Part shown: in pieces, positions 1 to 11,159 of the stretch | Layout: the number at the start of each line of letters is the position of its first letter | How positions within the stretch are numbered: position 1 is the first letter of the stretch | Source: Pyronema omphalodes | Lineage: Eukaryota; Ascomycota; Pezizomycetes; Pezizales; Pyronemataceae | DNA: 64,000 nt | Direction of reading: 5' to 3' | Assembly: GCA_024516155.1 (NCBI GenBank) | Contig: JAJJXM010000017.1 | Span: 186,001-250,000, forward strand | Position numbers and translations under genes: made by a program | Notes under the pieces: generated by a model | Told to the model about the DNA's origin: nothing | Database searches by the model: none | Seen by the model: only the letters and a program-made list of their open reading frames with translations

Positions 1-245
1 TTTTTTTTTCTGTTTTTTCTTTCTCTTCTTTCTTTCGCTTTTTTCTTTCTCTTTTTTCTTTCTCTTTTTTCTTTCTCTTTTTTCTTTCTCTTTTTTCTTT
101 CTCTTTTTTCTTTCGCTTTTTTCTTTCGCTTTTTTCTTTCTCTTTTTTCTTTTGCTTTTTTCTTTTGCTTTTTCTTTTGCTTTTTTCTTTCGCTTTTTTC
201 TTTCGCTTTTTTCTTTCGCATTTTTATTTTCTTTCTCATTTTCTT
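1..245. repeat. Pyrimidine (T/C) microsatellite tract
   Basis: Nearly pure T/C on this strand, built from imperfect 12-13 bp units made of TTTCTTTCTC or TTTCTTTCGC followed by a T run. The open frame through it encodes only a Phe/Ser/Leu low-complexity peptide and is not a gene. The tract runs off the left edge of the window, so its full length is unknown. Confidence 0.9.
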
Positions 246-392
246 TTTCATCTGGCCACGACCACGAAGAGCTCATTTGCTTCGGGAAGCCAAGCCCATT
301 GCTTGGGAGTAATTCCCTGTGGCTAATTAAGCTGCGATTCAATGTTTAGATCAACTGTTACAAGTGTTAATGGTGAAGGCGACTGATTTTAA

Positions 393-1193
393 TGGGGACC
401 CTACATCTTTAGTGACAACCAGTCAGCAATCCGTAACATAAGACACCTCCAAAGGGGACCCGGCCAATATATTGCTCGATGCATCCATGAAATTACAAAA
501 ACCCTGATGAAATTCAACACTGAAATAACAATCTCATGGGTACCGGAACACACATAAATCCGAGGAAATGAGATGGCAGATGACCTCGCCAAAGCTGCAA
601 CCTCTCAGAAACCGGACCGCACACCTGTGGTATCCATCTCCTGGCTCAAAAGACAAACCCGAGGCCAAAAACTGAAGGAGTGGAAGGAATGGTATGAACA
701 ACAAAAACAGCCAAAAACATACAAATCACTTCATTTAAAACAGCTAGACATTGCATACACAAATACCACCCGCAAAATCTCATCAGCCATCCTAGGCCTG
801 CGAACCGGTCATGGATATTTTTTGGATCACCTATCAAAGACGAACTCCGAAAAATATCCTTCACCCAGATGCACCTGTCCAATGCAACCCCCACAAACAC
901 CCAAACATCTCATCCTAGGCTGCCCAAAATACCAAGTACAGAGGAATAAACTCCGCCGCGAACTGAAACTTCACAGGAACCACCCTGTACCACTCCAAGT
1001 GATACTCCACTCTCCTGCTGGAACCAAGGCCCTTACCACTATGATCTCTACTAACAAGATTGCCACCGCAGAGTGGATACAGGTACAGGTAAGTAATGCT
1101 CCCGCTATGGAAGATGACCCGGAAGGAAGGAGAATAGGCTGGGGAACACTGATCGAATCTGAGAACGAGCACGAAGGGGTTCGGAGCGAATAA
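393..1193 (+). pseudogene. LINE (non-LTR retrotransposon) ORF2 C-terminal remnant: RNase H end plus Cys/His tail
   Basis: One frame reads from about 393 to the stop at 1193. It contains an RNase H-like motif (YIFSDNQSAI, from 402), then the ISWVPEHT and RGNEMADDLAK motifs expected around the last RNase H catalytic residues. An in-frame TAA at 555-557 separates these last two, so the ORF is broken. Further on lies a Cys/His segment (CTC ... HLILGCPKYQ, near residues 98-121 of the part after the stop), typical of the C-terminus of Tad/I-type fungal LINE ORF2 proteins. The reverse transcriptase, endonuclease and first RNase H motif are absent and a stop lies just upstream, so this is a 5'-truncated dead copy. 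An A-run at 1209-1222 follows directly and may be its poly(A) tail. Assignment to a LINE is from motif recognition; the clade is inferred. Confidence 0.8.
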
Positions 1194-1447
1194 GACGAAT
1201 AATGCTGTAAAAAAAAAAAAAAGAAACCTGAAGACAGATACATAATTATGTACATAGAGAGCCGAAGAACAGCAAGAGTGAGAAAGGGTAGCGCGCGAGA
1301 AAGGCAAAAGAGAGGAAGTGAGAGGAAGAAGAGGACAGGATGAGACAAAAGCTGAAGAGAGAGGTGAAAGGAGAGGTCTAAAAAGAAGGGGGAAAAGTCG
1401 AGGGGCGAAAGGAAAGAGGCGGAGTGAAGTGATATCAAAGAGCAGAG

Positions 1448-1469
1448 CAGAGCTCCCCACGGTCCGTCC
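1448..1469 (+). repeat. Left 22-bp terminal inverted repeat of the hAT-like element
   Basis: Identical over all 22 bases to the reverse complement of 2321-2342, and immediately preceded by the 8-bp target duplication GAGCAGAG. Confidence 0.9.
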
Positions 1470-2320
1470 GGTCCAGTCCTGGCTACGGACCGGACTGGAC
1501 CACATATCACGGTCCGGTCCGGTGCTTGGACTGGGACTGGCAGTCATTTTTACACGGTGGACTGGACCGCCTGTGGGTGACCGTAGGTGACCATAAGGTC
1601 ACACAAAATCACTCGCAGGTGACCATGGGTGACCGTGGGTGACTGCAGTTTTAGTTTTTGAGCGCGCAGAAATTTCAACAGTGATTCTTATTATATCTTT
1701 TGCTACAAGAATTGATCACTACGATTTCAGAGCGGACCTAAGTAATCCCAATGAATTGCCAAAGGTTTCATGATTACTTTTGCTAATGTTTCCCCATTTT
1801 CCCAAATTTCCTGACAAAGAACAGGAAAATTGTAAACAATTGAGGTTCATTGGTCTCGCGAACAAGAAAGAAACAGATGCGGTGGATGGGAAAGGACAAT
1901 TACTGGCAGGCTTAGATGGGAAAAGCTTCACTGCGATGGGAAAGGGGGGGGCGAGGGGTGGTCACGACACGATTTATTTGGAAGACTCTTTACATATGGA
2001 GTACCAAGAGAATCATCAGGACTACCCAGTGGTGGAGGCAAACACGCGTCGAGATAAAAAATTTGCACCGGAGGATTCTAGCTCCACCTTTGTTGACCGG
2101 CAAGCGGCCTTTCTGGTGGTCAGCTCGCTGTTAGCGGCGGGTGCTACTCCCAACCCACTAGTGCTTAGGGATAAGCGAGAAACCCGCGGTCCTGCAGTCA
2201 CCTGCAGTCCGGTCCAGTCTTTTTGTTTTCGAAACCTGGACCGGACTACATGGTTGCAGTCCTCGAAAACATTGGACTGGACTGGACTACACCATGTAGT
2301 CCAGTCCAGTCCGCAGTCCT

Positions 2321-2342
2321 GGACGGACCGTGGGGAGCTCTG
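2321..2342 (-). repeat. Right 22-bp terminal inverted repeat of the hAT-like element
   Basis: Perfect inverted copy of 1448-1469, immediately followed by the second copy of GAGCAGAG at 2343-2350. Confidence 0.9.
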
Positions 2343-2699
2343 GAGCAGAGAAGAGGAGCGAAGACCAGTGTAATGGAGCAGAGTAGAGAGGAGAAGAGAG
2401 GAGAGGAGCAGAGAGGATTGAAGTAGAGAGGCGACGAGAGAAGAGGAGAGTTAAGGAGGGTTAAGGAGAGTTAAGGAGAGCATAGGAGAGCAGAGGAGAG
2501 CAGAAGAGAGCAACGACAGGGTATGAATAACGAAGTGAGAGTGTAGAGTGCGAGTGCCGGGAGGGAAAAGAGCAAACAGGGCTCCAAAATGTAACGGCGA
2601 GAATGAAAACCAGCAGGAGGAAGAGAGGTGGCAACAGGCCCAAGAAATGAAGTACGCTCTGGGGCGGATCCCAGCGAGACTCCAAGGTAACAGCTGGAG

Positions 2700-2780
2700 C
2701 CTTGAAATGTAATTAGACTGTGGCATACGTCATAACCTTAAGGTTGGGAACGTTCAAGAAAATCAAATCAAATCAAATCA
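2700..2780 (+). repeat. Candidate retroelement 3' tail ending in (AAATC)n
   Basis: A stretch containing TTAAGGTTGGGAACGTTCAAG is followed by about four AAATC units (2760-2780). A short repeat tail like this often marks the 3' end of a LINE or SINE. The reverse complement of about 2724-2770 closely resembles 63281-63333 at the other end of the window. It may be the true 3' end of the LINE remnant, with the hAT-like element nested in its 3' UTR, or it may be a separate repeat. Confidence 0.45.
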
Positions 2781-5398
2781 CAACTTGCTATCGTTGCCTA
2801 GAAGGGATAGACTCTGAGAGTGATGGAAACGATAGGAACTATGGAAACTACTGAAATTATACATAGAATGCATAAAAATTATCTGTAATGACATACCTGA
2901 ACTATCTAGGTTTCTACTGTCACTGCTGATGCCAGTACATATTTGTGTCCATGTTGGTGTTGATGATAAGTTAAGAATAAGTTGATATAACTTTCCAATT
3001 TGGAACGGTAGCAAGATATATCAAAAAAGTCATCAAAAGGGCTAAGAGCACCAAAAGAGCTACAAGAACCATAAGAGATTACTAGGGCAAGAGAGAGCTA
3101 TCTAAAACTCCACACAAAGCAACAGTGGGTGGACATAAATCCCACAGGCTGACCGCTCGGGACGATCTGGTTGATCTTATCATCCTTTTATCTTATCAAT
3201 CTGTGAGGCTGATCAAGGTTATATCAGTAGCATATGCTAGCAAAGACAAAAACAAAGGATCATGTTACATACAAGTGAAGCACTTACGGTTCTGTGATGC
3301 GCCTCTGTCAGTGTTTTAGTCAGCGGTGTGGCTGTGTCATTGTGGCGACAATTTATTTTGGTAGGTGGGCACTCTTCCTCTGTTGCACTGTTGCGTTGCA
3401 ACAAATGAAAAGCGAAAAATGAAAAGCTAATTAAAACTGCAAAGGTTTTTTGTCCCTCCATGTACAGATGCGTTGCCATGATTATTTCAAGTACCGAGAT
3501 TTTCTGTCCCTATTCGCGTGTGTTATTCATTCGCGCGTGTTCTTGAGCCACAAGTGAGACTTAGTCATCCACTTTTTGTGAGGGGGTGACGAGCATTGTA
3601 GACCGGTTGGGCATTTAGAAACACGATGCCCCAAGAGACGGGCATTGTAGACCTTTGCTCCTTTTAAAATAATTCAATATTTGTGAATTCTATTATTGAC
3701 ACTAATGTCATGCACTCCTACAAATCAGCTCACACCCGATTCTGCAACCCACTAGCGAACCTCCACTGAAAATAAGCCAATGTAAGAAAACAACCTCTGT
3801 TGAGGCTTCTTGTGAGTGTCGATTACTTATATGAAGTACCTACATTCCTAGATACAATACCTTATTCCTTGACAGTGAATGGAACATGAAAGTCCGAAGA
3901 TGAAGCTGAACGACGATTGCATTATCGTCATCAAAGATTCATCCCTTCCTGTAGCAGAGTTATCTTCTTACAATCACACTAGGGGGAAATAGATACTTAC
4001 AAGAATTGTGGGACTGCAATGGGGAAGCATGGGATTCGCGAATGGCGAGCTGCTAATGCTGCATCGAGGGTCAGTGCAGAGACAAAGCTGCCTGGCGGCA
4101 ATAGAGCAGGGAAACGCTGGTTAACTGCCAGGAGAAGTGACAACGGAGCGCTGTAGATTCTGGGTCAGAGGTCAAACCAGAAAAAACGCTGTCTCATAGA
4201 TGTGCAATGGGGGAGCACTGGAGGTTTGCCCGGAGAGCTGAGCTTATCGGGGTGGGAGAGCGCAGAGAAGGAACGCGGAAAGGACATTCAGAGGGCAGTT
4301 GGGAGCTTGAGCCAAAAACTCAACGTCATAGGAACATTGCGGGAAAAACACTAGGGCATACTAGCTTGGATGTGGAATGTTTTTAGCCTTGACAGTGCTA
4401 TTGATGCCAGATTTTTGTTGACACCATGAATGCTTTTCCTTTGTGCATCTTATTTCTTCCATGATTTATTGATTTAATTAATTTTGTCAATTGGTTAAAC
4501 TTTTTATTTCTGTTATTGGTATACGAAAAGAGGGAGAAGACAGGTTTTTTCTTTTATTTTTGACAGTCTTGTGTATTCGGGATCTTTTGTTTGTAGTTCA
4601 CAAAACTTCGTGAAAGGCAAATATCAGGTAGATTGTCATGGTGTTGAGGTGTGTTGAAGATTGCTTGCCCATCAGTGCATGTGTTTGAGGTGTCTGAATA
4701 TTACCGAGACCACAGATATGTGTATCACCTTTCCAATGCATGATACCCACGATGCCGCTGGTCTGTTGACTGAATCCCACGTCGTCGTAGCAAGCAAACC
4801 ATGGTGCAACGCTATGGTGGGGAGGTCACTATGTCCTTCAATGTACACTACGTTCTCGCGGCACAGACACTACACACACCAGAAAAACGTAACGTAGGGC
4901 TAATCATGTATACTCAGGTTGGATTGCTTGCATCGGAGAGGGCTACCAACACAAGGTTTCACTCTAAGTTCTACAGCATTAAGTCGAATCTTTGGACAAT
5001 ATCTCTTCCTGTCGGAAACTTTGTCGATTCTAGGTTCGGCTACTTAATGATCGTTCCTGAGCACACTCGAGAGATCCTTAGATAAATTCAAGGATATTTC
5101 CGTACAATATTACTGGAGGCGAGGGTTTTTTTGAAAGACCATAGAAAATGAAAATGAGAAAAAATTGCTAAAGTTGGTTAGAAATATACCTTTTCTTATG
5201 AATGCATCAATGAAGACAAACAAAATACGTAGCACCGTGATCCGATGCACTCATGGAGTACTGAAGTTTATGAGAACTATGTATACTAGATAATATTTTT
5301 CGCCTCAACGTCGGAACTACCTGTAGTCTCTATCAGAGTCTTTCTCTGTCAAGAAGACACTGGTCGACATGTGAACTCATGAACTGACCTACATACTC

Positions 5399-5442
5399 GT
5401 GCCTAAAGATGGTGGCGCGCTAGCGCCACCATCTTTAGGCAC
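5399..5442. repeat. Perfect 20-bp inverted repeat (hairpin), 4-nt loop
   Basis: Arms 5399-5418 and 5423-5442 are perfectly complementary around the loop GCTA (5419-5422). The sequence reads GTGCCTAAAGATGGTGGCGC and back. Such a stem is far longer than expected by chance. No gene ends next to it, so a terminator role is not evident; a miniature foldback insertion is possible. Confidence 0.85.
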
Positions 5443-6030
5443 CAGTGTAAGAGACTATTCATGATCATGGCTGAACTAGAGATTTAAAAAGCGATTCATT
5501 ACGAGCAGAAACATTATTTTGCCTACCCAAAATAAATTTTGCCTTTCAACCACCGTTCGCGCTATAAATTGTCGAGTCAATTTAGATTCCCATTCACGCA
5601 GCCAATTTCACAACTTTTAACAGCCGTGAAGAACTCACGTTGGATTGCATCACCATTCATCATCTCAAAATTACACAAGCATTTCTCGTGTCTGTCGGAA
5701 GCAACACGCACGGTTGGTAGTTTTAGAGGATAATGCTGATTTTACCACTGGAAATATTAGTTATCAAAGACCGCTTCTGCTTAGCGAATGAATTTTTATT
5801 CTATAGATTATATATCTAAATCCCAGGTTACTTCAAGCTGCCATAACTTCCCTCTGCAGCGCCATACTTAATCATTTTTTTTTTGTCATTTCACTAGGAA
5901 CATTTGACAGGCTCTTCTGTGCATGCGATGCGCCTGCATTATAAAGGTTGTAACAGAAACGGGTTCGGTACTAATCAGCACTTTACACCTAGTCCAAGCG
6001 ACAACAATGGCGACAGATTGTAACTGTGGA

Positions 6031-6049
6031 GGCCGGCCGAAGGCCGGCC
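6031..6049. repeat. GGCCGGCC hairpin
   Basis: Two copies of the self-complementary octamer GGCCGGCC (6031-6038 and 6042-6049) are separated by GAA, forming a very GC-rich hairpin in AT-rich surroundings. Function unknown. Confidence 0.7.
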
Positions 6050-7101
6050 ACAAAGCACACAATCTCTTGTAGTATTATATCAAGCTGTAGGTATCTACCC
6101 GTAATTACAGTCTATGTTTCAATTCAGCCTTACCCCGCATTTACTCTGTGATACTGTATTGCCAATGCCCTGCCCTACTATTTACCAACATTAGGTAACG
6201 GTAAATATGGTCATATACTGCCAACCGGCGAGTGATATGGTGGAAGGTGTAATTTCCGAGGAGTATGTATGTATGTATGAAGATAAGATAGGATATGTTT
6301 GTAGATGATCATGATGGGAAGTTGGGGGTTTGTGTATACAGTGCTGGGGGATCTGTTGGTGTTTTGTTTCAGGTGATGTATGGATTTATGAATGAATGTA
6401 GCTCGGGCTCCCTGGGCTCGTACATACATAGCATTCAGCCCAGTATTTTTCAGCCTCACCACGATAGCATGTGCACAGTTATAACCCAAGCTAAACCCAG
6501 AACATCTCTAGAACCAAAACTTTATCTCCATAGCGTGGTACGTATCGATAATCGGCTTATCGCGGACGGACTGTGGACTAAAAGGTAAAAAGGTTAATCG
6601 CTCTTCCTTCGGAATCTCTTGCGTCATCCCGTACCCGCGGTTTCAAAATTACTGTTTCGTTTCAATTCTGTTTTTTGTTTTATTTTGGTGAGATGGGCTA
6701 TTGTTAAGCGGGATTTGGAAAATATTGTAGTACAGCTTCGGTTTATACGCAATACGCACCCAGATACAAGTATCTCTTTACTTCGCTTATTTCGCTTACT
6801 TTACTTCACTTCACTTCACTTCGCACGCGATCTACACGCCCGGCTTCCCCTCACTCACTCACTCGGTCATCACACGGTTCGTTACACGGTTTGTTACACT
6901 GGGGGCTTGGATTGCTTCATACGGTTCCCGTAACTGCGTCGGCGTAAGGATACAATCAACTTCGCTTTACTTCCCTTCAGTTCGCTTCACTTTCCTACGT
7001 CTCGCTTCGCCTTGCTTTGCTTGACTTCGCCTTGCTTTGCTTCACTACGTTTCGCTACTCTCCGCTTCAAACCACCCAGAAATCGGATCATCTCATACAA
7101 A

Positions 7102-8683
7102 ATGTCCAAAGACTTCCACTGCGTAATGGGCGCACACATCGAGCCCGGGGAGGAGATAACGACGGCTTCATTTTCGGCAGCAAAGAATGAGGTATCGGAT
7201 GATGCAGGGCTTGTGAAGGAGATGGAGGGTATGAGTCTTGGACATGGAGATGGGGAGGGTGCTTGTGAGGATGGTTCGTTGGGAAATGTTGAGAAGGATG
7301 AACAGGATTCTATGTTGTCGACGTTGGGGAGTTATTAGTCAGTTTGATCTCTCTCTTTCGTCCATTACCTCCCCCCCCCCTCTCCTCCACCCCGCACCCC
7401 CACCTTACTTTCGCCCCCCCCCCCCCCCCCCCCCCCCCTCCCTCCTCCTCCGCCCTGCACCCCCGCCTCAATTTCGCCCCACCCATCTCTAGGATGTCCG
7501 GTGGACTCGCTTACCGTTAACCCTACCTTCACTAGTGCTGGTATATGCTAACGATTCGCTCAATCTGGAGCTTGAGTTATCTAGTCTTTACAGGCGGCGA
7601 ACTCATAATAACCTTACCCACCGCCGACGAGTAGCATTCTGTAATATGCCCTTATATCAGCAATCGATTCTCCACGGGGAAGGTATCGAATTTGTCTACA
7701 AGACATTAAACGGCCTAGACCTCGCCATCGAATCCAATGCTGAAATCGCCGAGAAGATATTCTATCATTCTATCGAGACATTCGGAATCGATACGTCTGC
7801 GTTAGCCGAGAAGGAATGGTTAGATTCCGTTACCACCGAGGATCACGATAAGGTCCGTAGTACTCTTAAGCAATTCTACCGTGATTGGAGTGCCGAAGGT
7901 GCCGCGGAACGTGCGGTTTGTTACACTCCTGTAATGGAGGAACTGGAAAAACGATTCGGTAATCTTTCTGCTAAAGATAAGGCGAAAATTCAAGTTCTGG
8001 TTCCAGGCGCTGGACTAGGTCGCCTTGCGTTCGATATCGCAGTAGCTGGATACTCCGCACAGGGAAACGAAAACTCGTATCATCAACTTATGGCCTCAAA
8101 CTATATTCTGAACTATACCACTAAGAAGGAACAGCACACCTTGTATCCTTTCATCAACTCGTTTTCTAACCACCGCAAAAGAGAGAATCAAATGCGAGGC
8201 GTAAAGATTCCAGATGTTCACCCTAGCACACCATTGGCAGATGCAGCTCATGGTGACCGGTTTTCTATGGCGGCTGGAGACTTTGTGGACTCGTATAGTG
8301 GAGCGGAAACTGCGGGGACTTTTAATGTCGTGGCTACGGTTTTCTTTATTGATACTGCAGTGAATATTTTCTCTTATTTGGAGACTATTTGGAAATGTTT
8401 GTGTGATGGAGGAGTTTGGATAAATTATGGACCTCTTCTTTGGCATTGGGAGAACCGTGAGGCGGACTTGAAACTTGCCGGAGAGGAGGCCCAGGGAATG
8501 GAATTGACTGCTGATGAGGTGGTGAAGGTGGCAGAGGCCTTGGGATTCAAACTGGAACACAGAGAGAAGGGTCAAAAGGGGGAGTACATTGGGGCTGGCG
8601 AGGATAGTATGCTAAAGTGGGTGTATGAGGGAGAATTTTGGGTTATGACCAAGGTTCCTAAGGTTATCAAGTACACAAGATAA
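7102..8683 (+). CDS. Carnosine N-methyltransferase-like protein (N2227 family)
   Basis: A predicted SAM-dependent methyltransferase of the N2227/carnosine N-methyltransferase family, whose members methylate the imidazole of carnosine or histidine-type substrates; the fungal substrate is not certain. My model has exons 7102-7337 and 7585-8683 (444 residues). The donor GTCAGT at 7338 and the acceptor CTAG at 7583-7584, with a GCTAAC branch at 7551, restore the family-typical N-terminal junction LSTLGSYYLYRRR...THRRR. The SAM-binding motif VLVPGAGLGRLAF is at about residues 216-228. The family signatures FFIDTA (about 331-336) and GGVWINYGPLLWHWEN (354-369) are present. Length matches the family (about 400). 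The first 70 residues are acidic and variable. The start ATG follows a CT-rich leader. The intron carries a 25-base C run, so assembly errors are possible there. Confidence 0.92.
7338..7584 (+). other. Intron 1 of the N-methyltransferase gene, with a poly(C) tract
   Basis: This 247-nt intron is inferred from frame continuity and from the conserved protein junction. It is unusually long for this locus and holds a C-rich stretch (about 7370-7480) including 25 consecutive C residues (7414-7438). Confidence 0.75.
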
Positions 8684-11159
8684 AGGGTCCTGCATATGAT
8701 TCTGTACATGCCGAGGAAATACTTTTGGATATATTAGCATACTGAGAACATGTTTGCTGGCGGTGAATTTATGCAAAATGACAGCTGGAAAATATGTATT
8801 AACGGACGGACGGCACTGGATGGAAATACAAGCTTTTCTGTTGAGCTCGTCAATATGTACTTATTTTGATCTGCAGTGCTTTTACATCCTTATGATGGTA
8901 GACCATTTAGACAGCGAGGTGCATGATACCATGAACGATATAGGCCTGAAGGGCAGTTCCGCGGACTCAGATACAGTATCCGGATGTTCTACGTCACCGT
9001 CACAGCATGCGTCCTCCTTTCTTCTGTGGACTAAAGTAAAATACAACAGTTGGAACAGACTCCACTCAGCTGGTTAGCATGTATCGTGTCTCCCTTATAC
9101 ATACTAACTCTCTTCTGTTTGCAACTTACGAGTTTGCATGAAAATGTACACCTTTTCAAGCGCCCCGTTTGTTCGTTCTCGAGCTATCAGCAGCCGACTG
9201 AGGTGGTCATATTTCTGACCATTGATGTCTCTCAATTGCTCATATTCATTTGATGCTGTTGGATTTTTGCATTACTCATTCGGTTCCGACTGATGAGTCT
9301 ATTCGCATGTCGCTATGTTGGGATCATCTCTCCTTGGACAAATAGGGATGCATGTCTTCCCGAGAAGCGCCTATAAGGATGATTTGTTCGACGCTTCTCT
9401 CGTTGACACGTCGACAAGCAAGCGTACGGAAGACGTCAGTTCTTGGATACGAACCAATCACAGTGAATATCCCCTTTTTACAGGGAATGGTTGCGAAGGA
9501 ATTAGAGTCCTACTATGGTTCTACTGTACATAGTTGTTCCGTCGTCACTCATCGTTCCTACTAAAATGAACTCAAAGAAGCATAGATCCATCAACTGCCT
9601 ACTAAAACGAATGCAAATGCAAAAAAAAAGATGTATAGAGAGAAACAAACTCGGCCCCGGTATCGCGAGCGCGTATTAGTCCGCTGCAAGTGTTGTCCGG
9701 TCGGATGGCCAAAACATTCTGCGATGACCCATATCGAGCCAAACCGAATGCCACAAAGTCTGTCAGTCCGTCCGTTCCTAGTTTACGCCTCATTACAGGT
9801 CAACGTGGAACCGCTGGAATAATTGATGGATTATTCTTATTTTTCTTTATCTTTTTAACCTTTATTCCAGTAGTAGTGGTGATAGCAGCAGCAGCGGCGG
9901 CGGCAAAGTTGCGATAATGTTGCTTCTGCAGATGCATTGGTTGAACAGCGGTTTTCTAACCGACCCTCACAACCTCCTCGCCTCCTCGCCTCGCGCCTCG
10001 GACTCTCACGTGCTCAGCTTGGCTTCGAGTGATACTGTCCGAATAGCCTAAGTATGCAGGGTCCATGTTACAACGTACACGTCGTTCCTGGCATCACAAA
10101 CCTTTTCCAGCGAAAGGGATTGACAGGAACTGAGCCAAATCCGTTTCACCCAATTTTTTCCCCGGCATATTCCACGCGAATTGAACACGCAGGTTGCATT
10201 ATGCATGTACTGGATCTGGCCCGTCTGAGACTACTATGTACTGTCTTCATCACGATATTCGCTGGACGATGGACAGCGTTTAGAAAGCCCCCCCCCCCCC
10301 CCAGGCTTGGATCAGCCCATCAAGGTGAGGTGGTTTCTGGTCTTTTCATTGGTCCCTAATTCCCAAATTCCTGCTCTGTGAATGCTATCTCCTCTAGTCT
10401 AGAGCATTGCCACTGCAACAGGTCGTGGAGATGTCGCCTCATGCTAAGTACCTGAGCCGTGATGTCCGATATGTTTTGTGGGGAGGGAACATTTGTCGAA
10501 CGCCTCAACATGCAATTGATTGTGCCTCATGCACACGGCAGACGGAAGAGATGCATTCCTTTGCTCCCCGGTTGGCCATCTGGATCTGCACAGAGAATGG
10601 ATAGGGGAATAGAACAGAACAATTGAGGGGTTGTTACATAGAAAATGGAAAACTCATCTAGTGTATAAAACCTATCGCCAACGAATGGTAGAATCGTTCC
10701 AAGATCTTCATCTCTAACAATCCCAACTCTTCCTGCACTGTGTTGACCACAGAAGTTCTTTCTTACTTTTTGAAACTATATCCCATTGCGTGTTTAACTG
10801 CGGCAATAAACTGCATCCAGCTACTCACCACCTCCCACGTTTGTTGGAATCCGTCGTCTTGTCGAAAGAAGGATCGTCGGTCCGCCGCCGCTTCCCCAGA
10901 GTGGAACGAAGAAGCAAGTGTGTGGGTGGGTTGTGCAAATCATCTTGAGTTTTGCTTGCATTTGCTATACACGTCGACATCCCCTATTCTGAATTCTTCT
11001 AGAGTAACCGGTCAAGATTACTCTTCCATTGCTTGGTTCTTGGTTTTTATAAGCCCTCCCGCTTGTGCTTCCGTCCGCTTTTCAGCATACCCGTCCGCCG
11101 TTACACTCAGCCCTATCGATTGGATATCACGACCTGGGAACTAGGAACTAGGAATCATC
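8684..11159. other. Spacer between the methyltransferase and LPMO genes
   Basis: No recognisable domain is found on either strand, and short frames near 8754-9253 and 9315-9564 look random. A 15-base C run lies at 10288-10302. A TATAAAA at 10664-10670, followed by CA-rich and CT-rich sequence, is a possible core promoter for the LPMO gene, which would imply a 5' leader of roughly 450 nt or an upstream leader intron. Confidence 0.45.
10664..10670 (+). promoter_or_regulatory. Candidate TATA box upstream of the LPMO gene
   Basis: TATAAAA lies 490 bp before the ATG at 11160. The distance is long, so this is only a candidate and would need a transcript start to confirm it. Confidence 0.25.

Larger units (their letters stand above)
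1448..2342. mobile_element. Non-autonomous hAT-like DNA transposon, 895 bp
   Basis: Both ends carry the same perfect 22-bp terminal inverted repeat (1448-1469 and the reverse complement of 2321-2342), beginning CAGAGCTCCCCAC. It is flanked by an exact 8-bp direct repeat, GAGCAGAG, at 1440-1447 and 2343-2350. Termini starting CAG and 8-bp target duplications are hallmarks of the hAT superfamily. The subterminal regions are dense in GGTCCGGTCC/GGACTGGAC motifs in both orientations (1461-1535 and 2200-2330), like subterminal transposase-binding repeats. GGTGACC motifs cluster at 1566-1650. The longest internal frame (from 1780, about 197 codons) runs through the right terminus, and I recognise no transposase motif in it, so mobilisation would need a partner elsewhere. 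It sits in AG-rich DNA just downstream of the LINE remnant. Confidence 0.88.
2781..7101. other. Gene-free spacer with two perfect hairpins and a CT-rich 3' end
   Basis: No frame here has a recognisable domain or convincing exon structure. The best unexplained frame is 4801-5085 (+), 94 codons, which has protein-like composition but no recognised motif. Two strong inverted repeats lie at 5399-5442 and 6031-6049. The last 330 bp (about 6778-7075) are rich in CTTCG/CTTCA pentamers; CT-rich blocks like these are common just upstream of fungal start codons, so this part is probably the promoter and 5' leader of the gene at 7102. Confidence 0.5.

Noticed and set aside
4801..5085. 94-codon open frame with protein-like composition
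   Set aside because: No recognised motif, no upstream exon with matching phase and no promoter signal; left as unexplained rather than called.
9058..9090. tRNA A-box-like CTCAGCTGGTTAGCAT
   Set aside because: No B box (GGTTCGANTCC) or acceptor-stem pairing follows within tRNA distance.
9280..9315. CTGATGAG reminiscent of a hammerhead ribozyme core
   Set aside because: The required second core element (CGAAA) and closing stems are missing.
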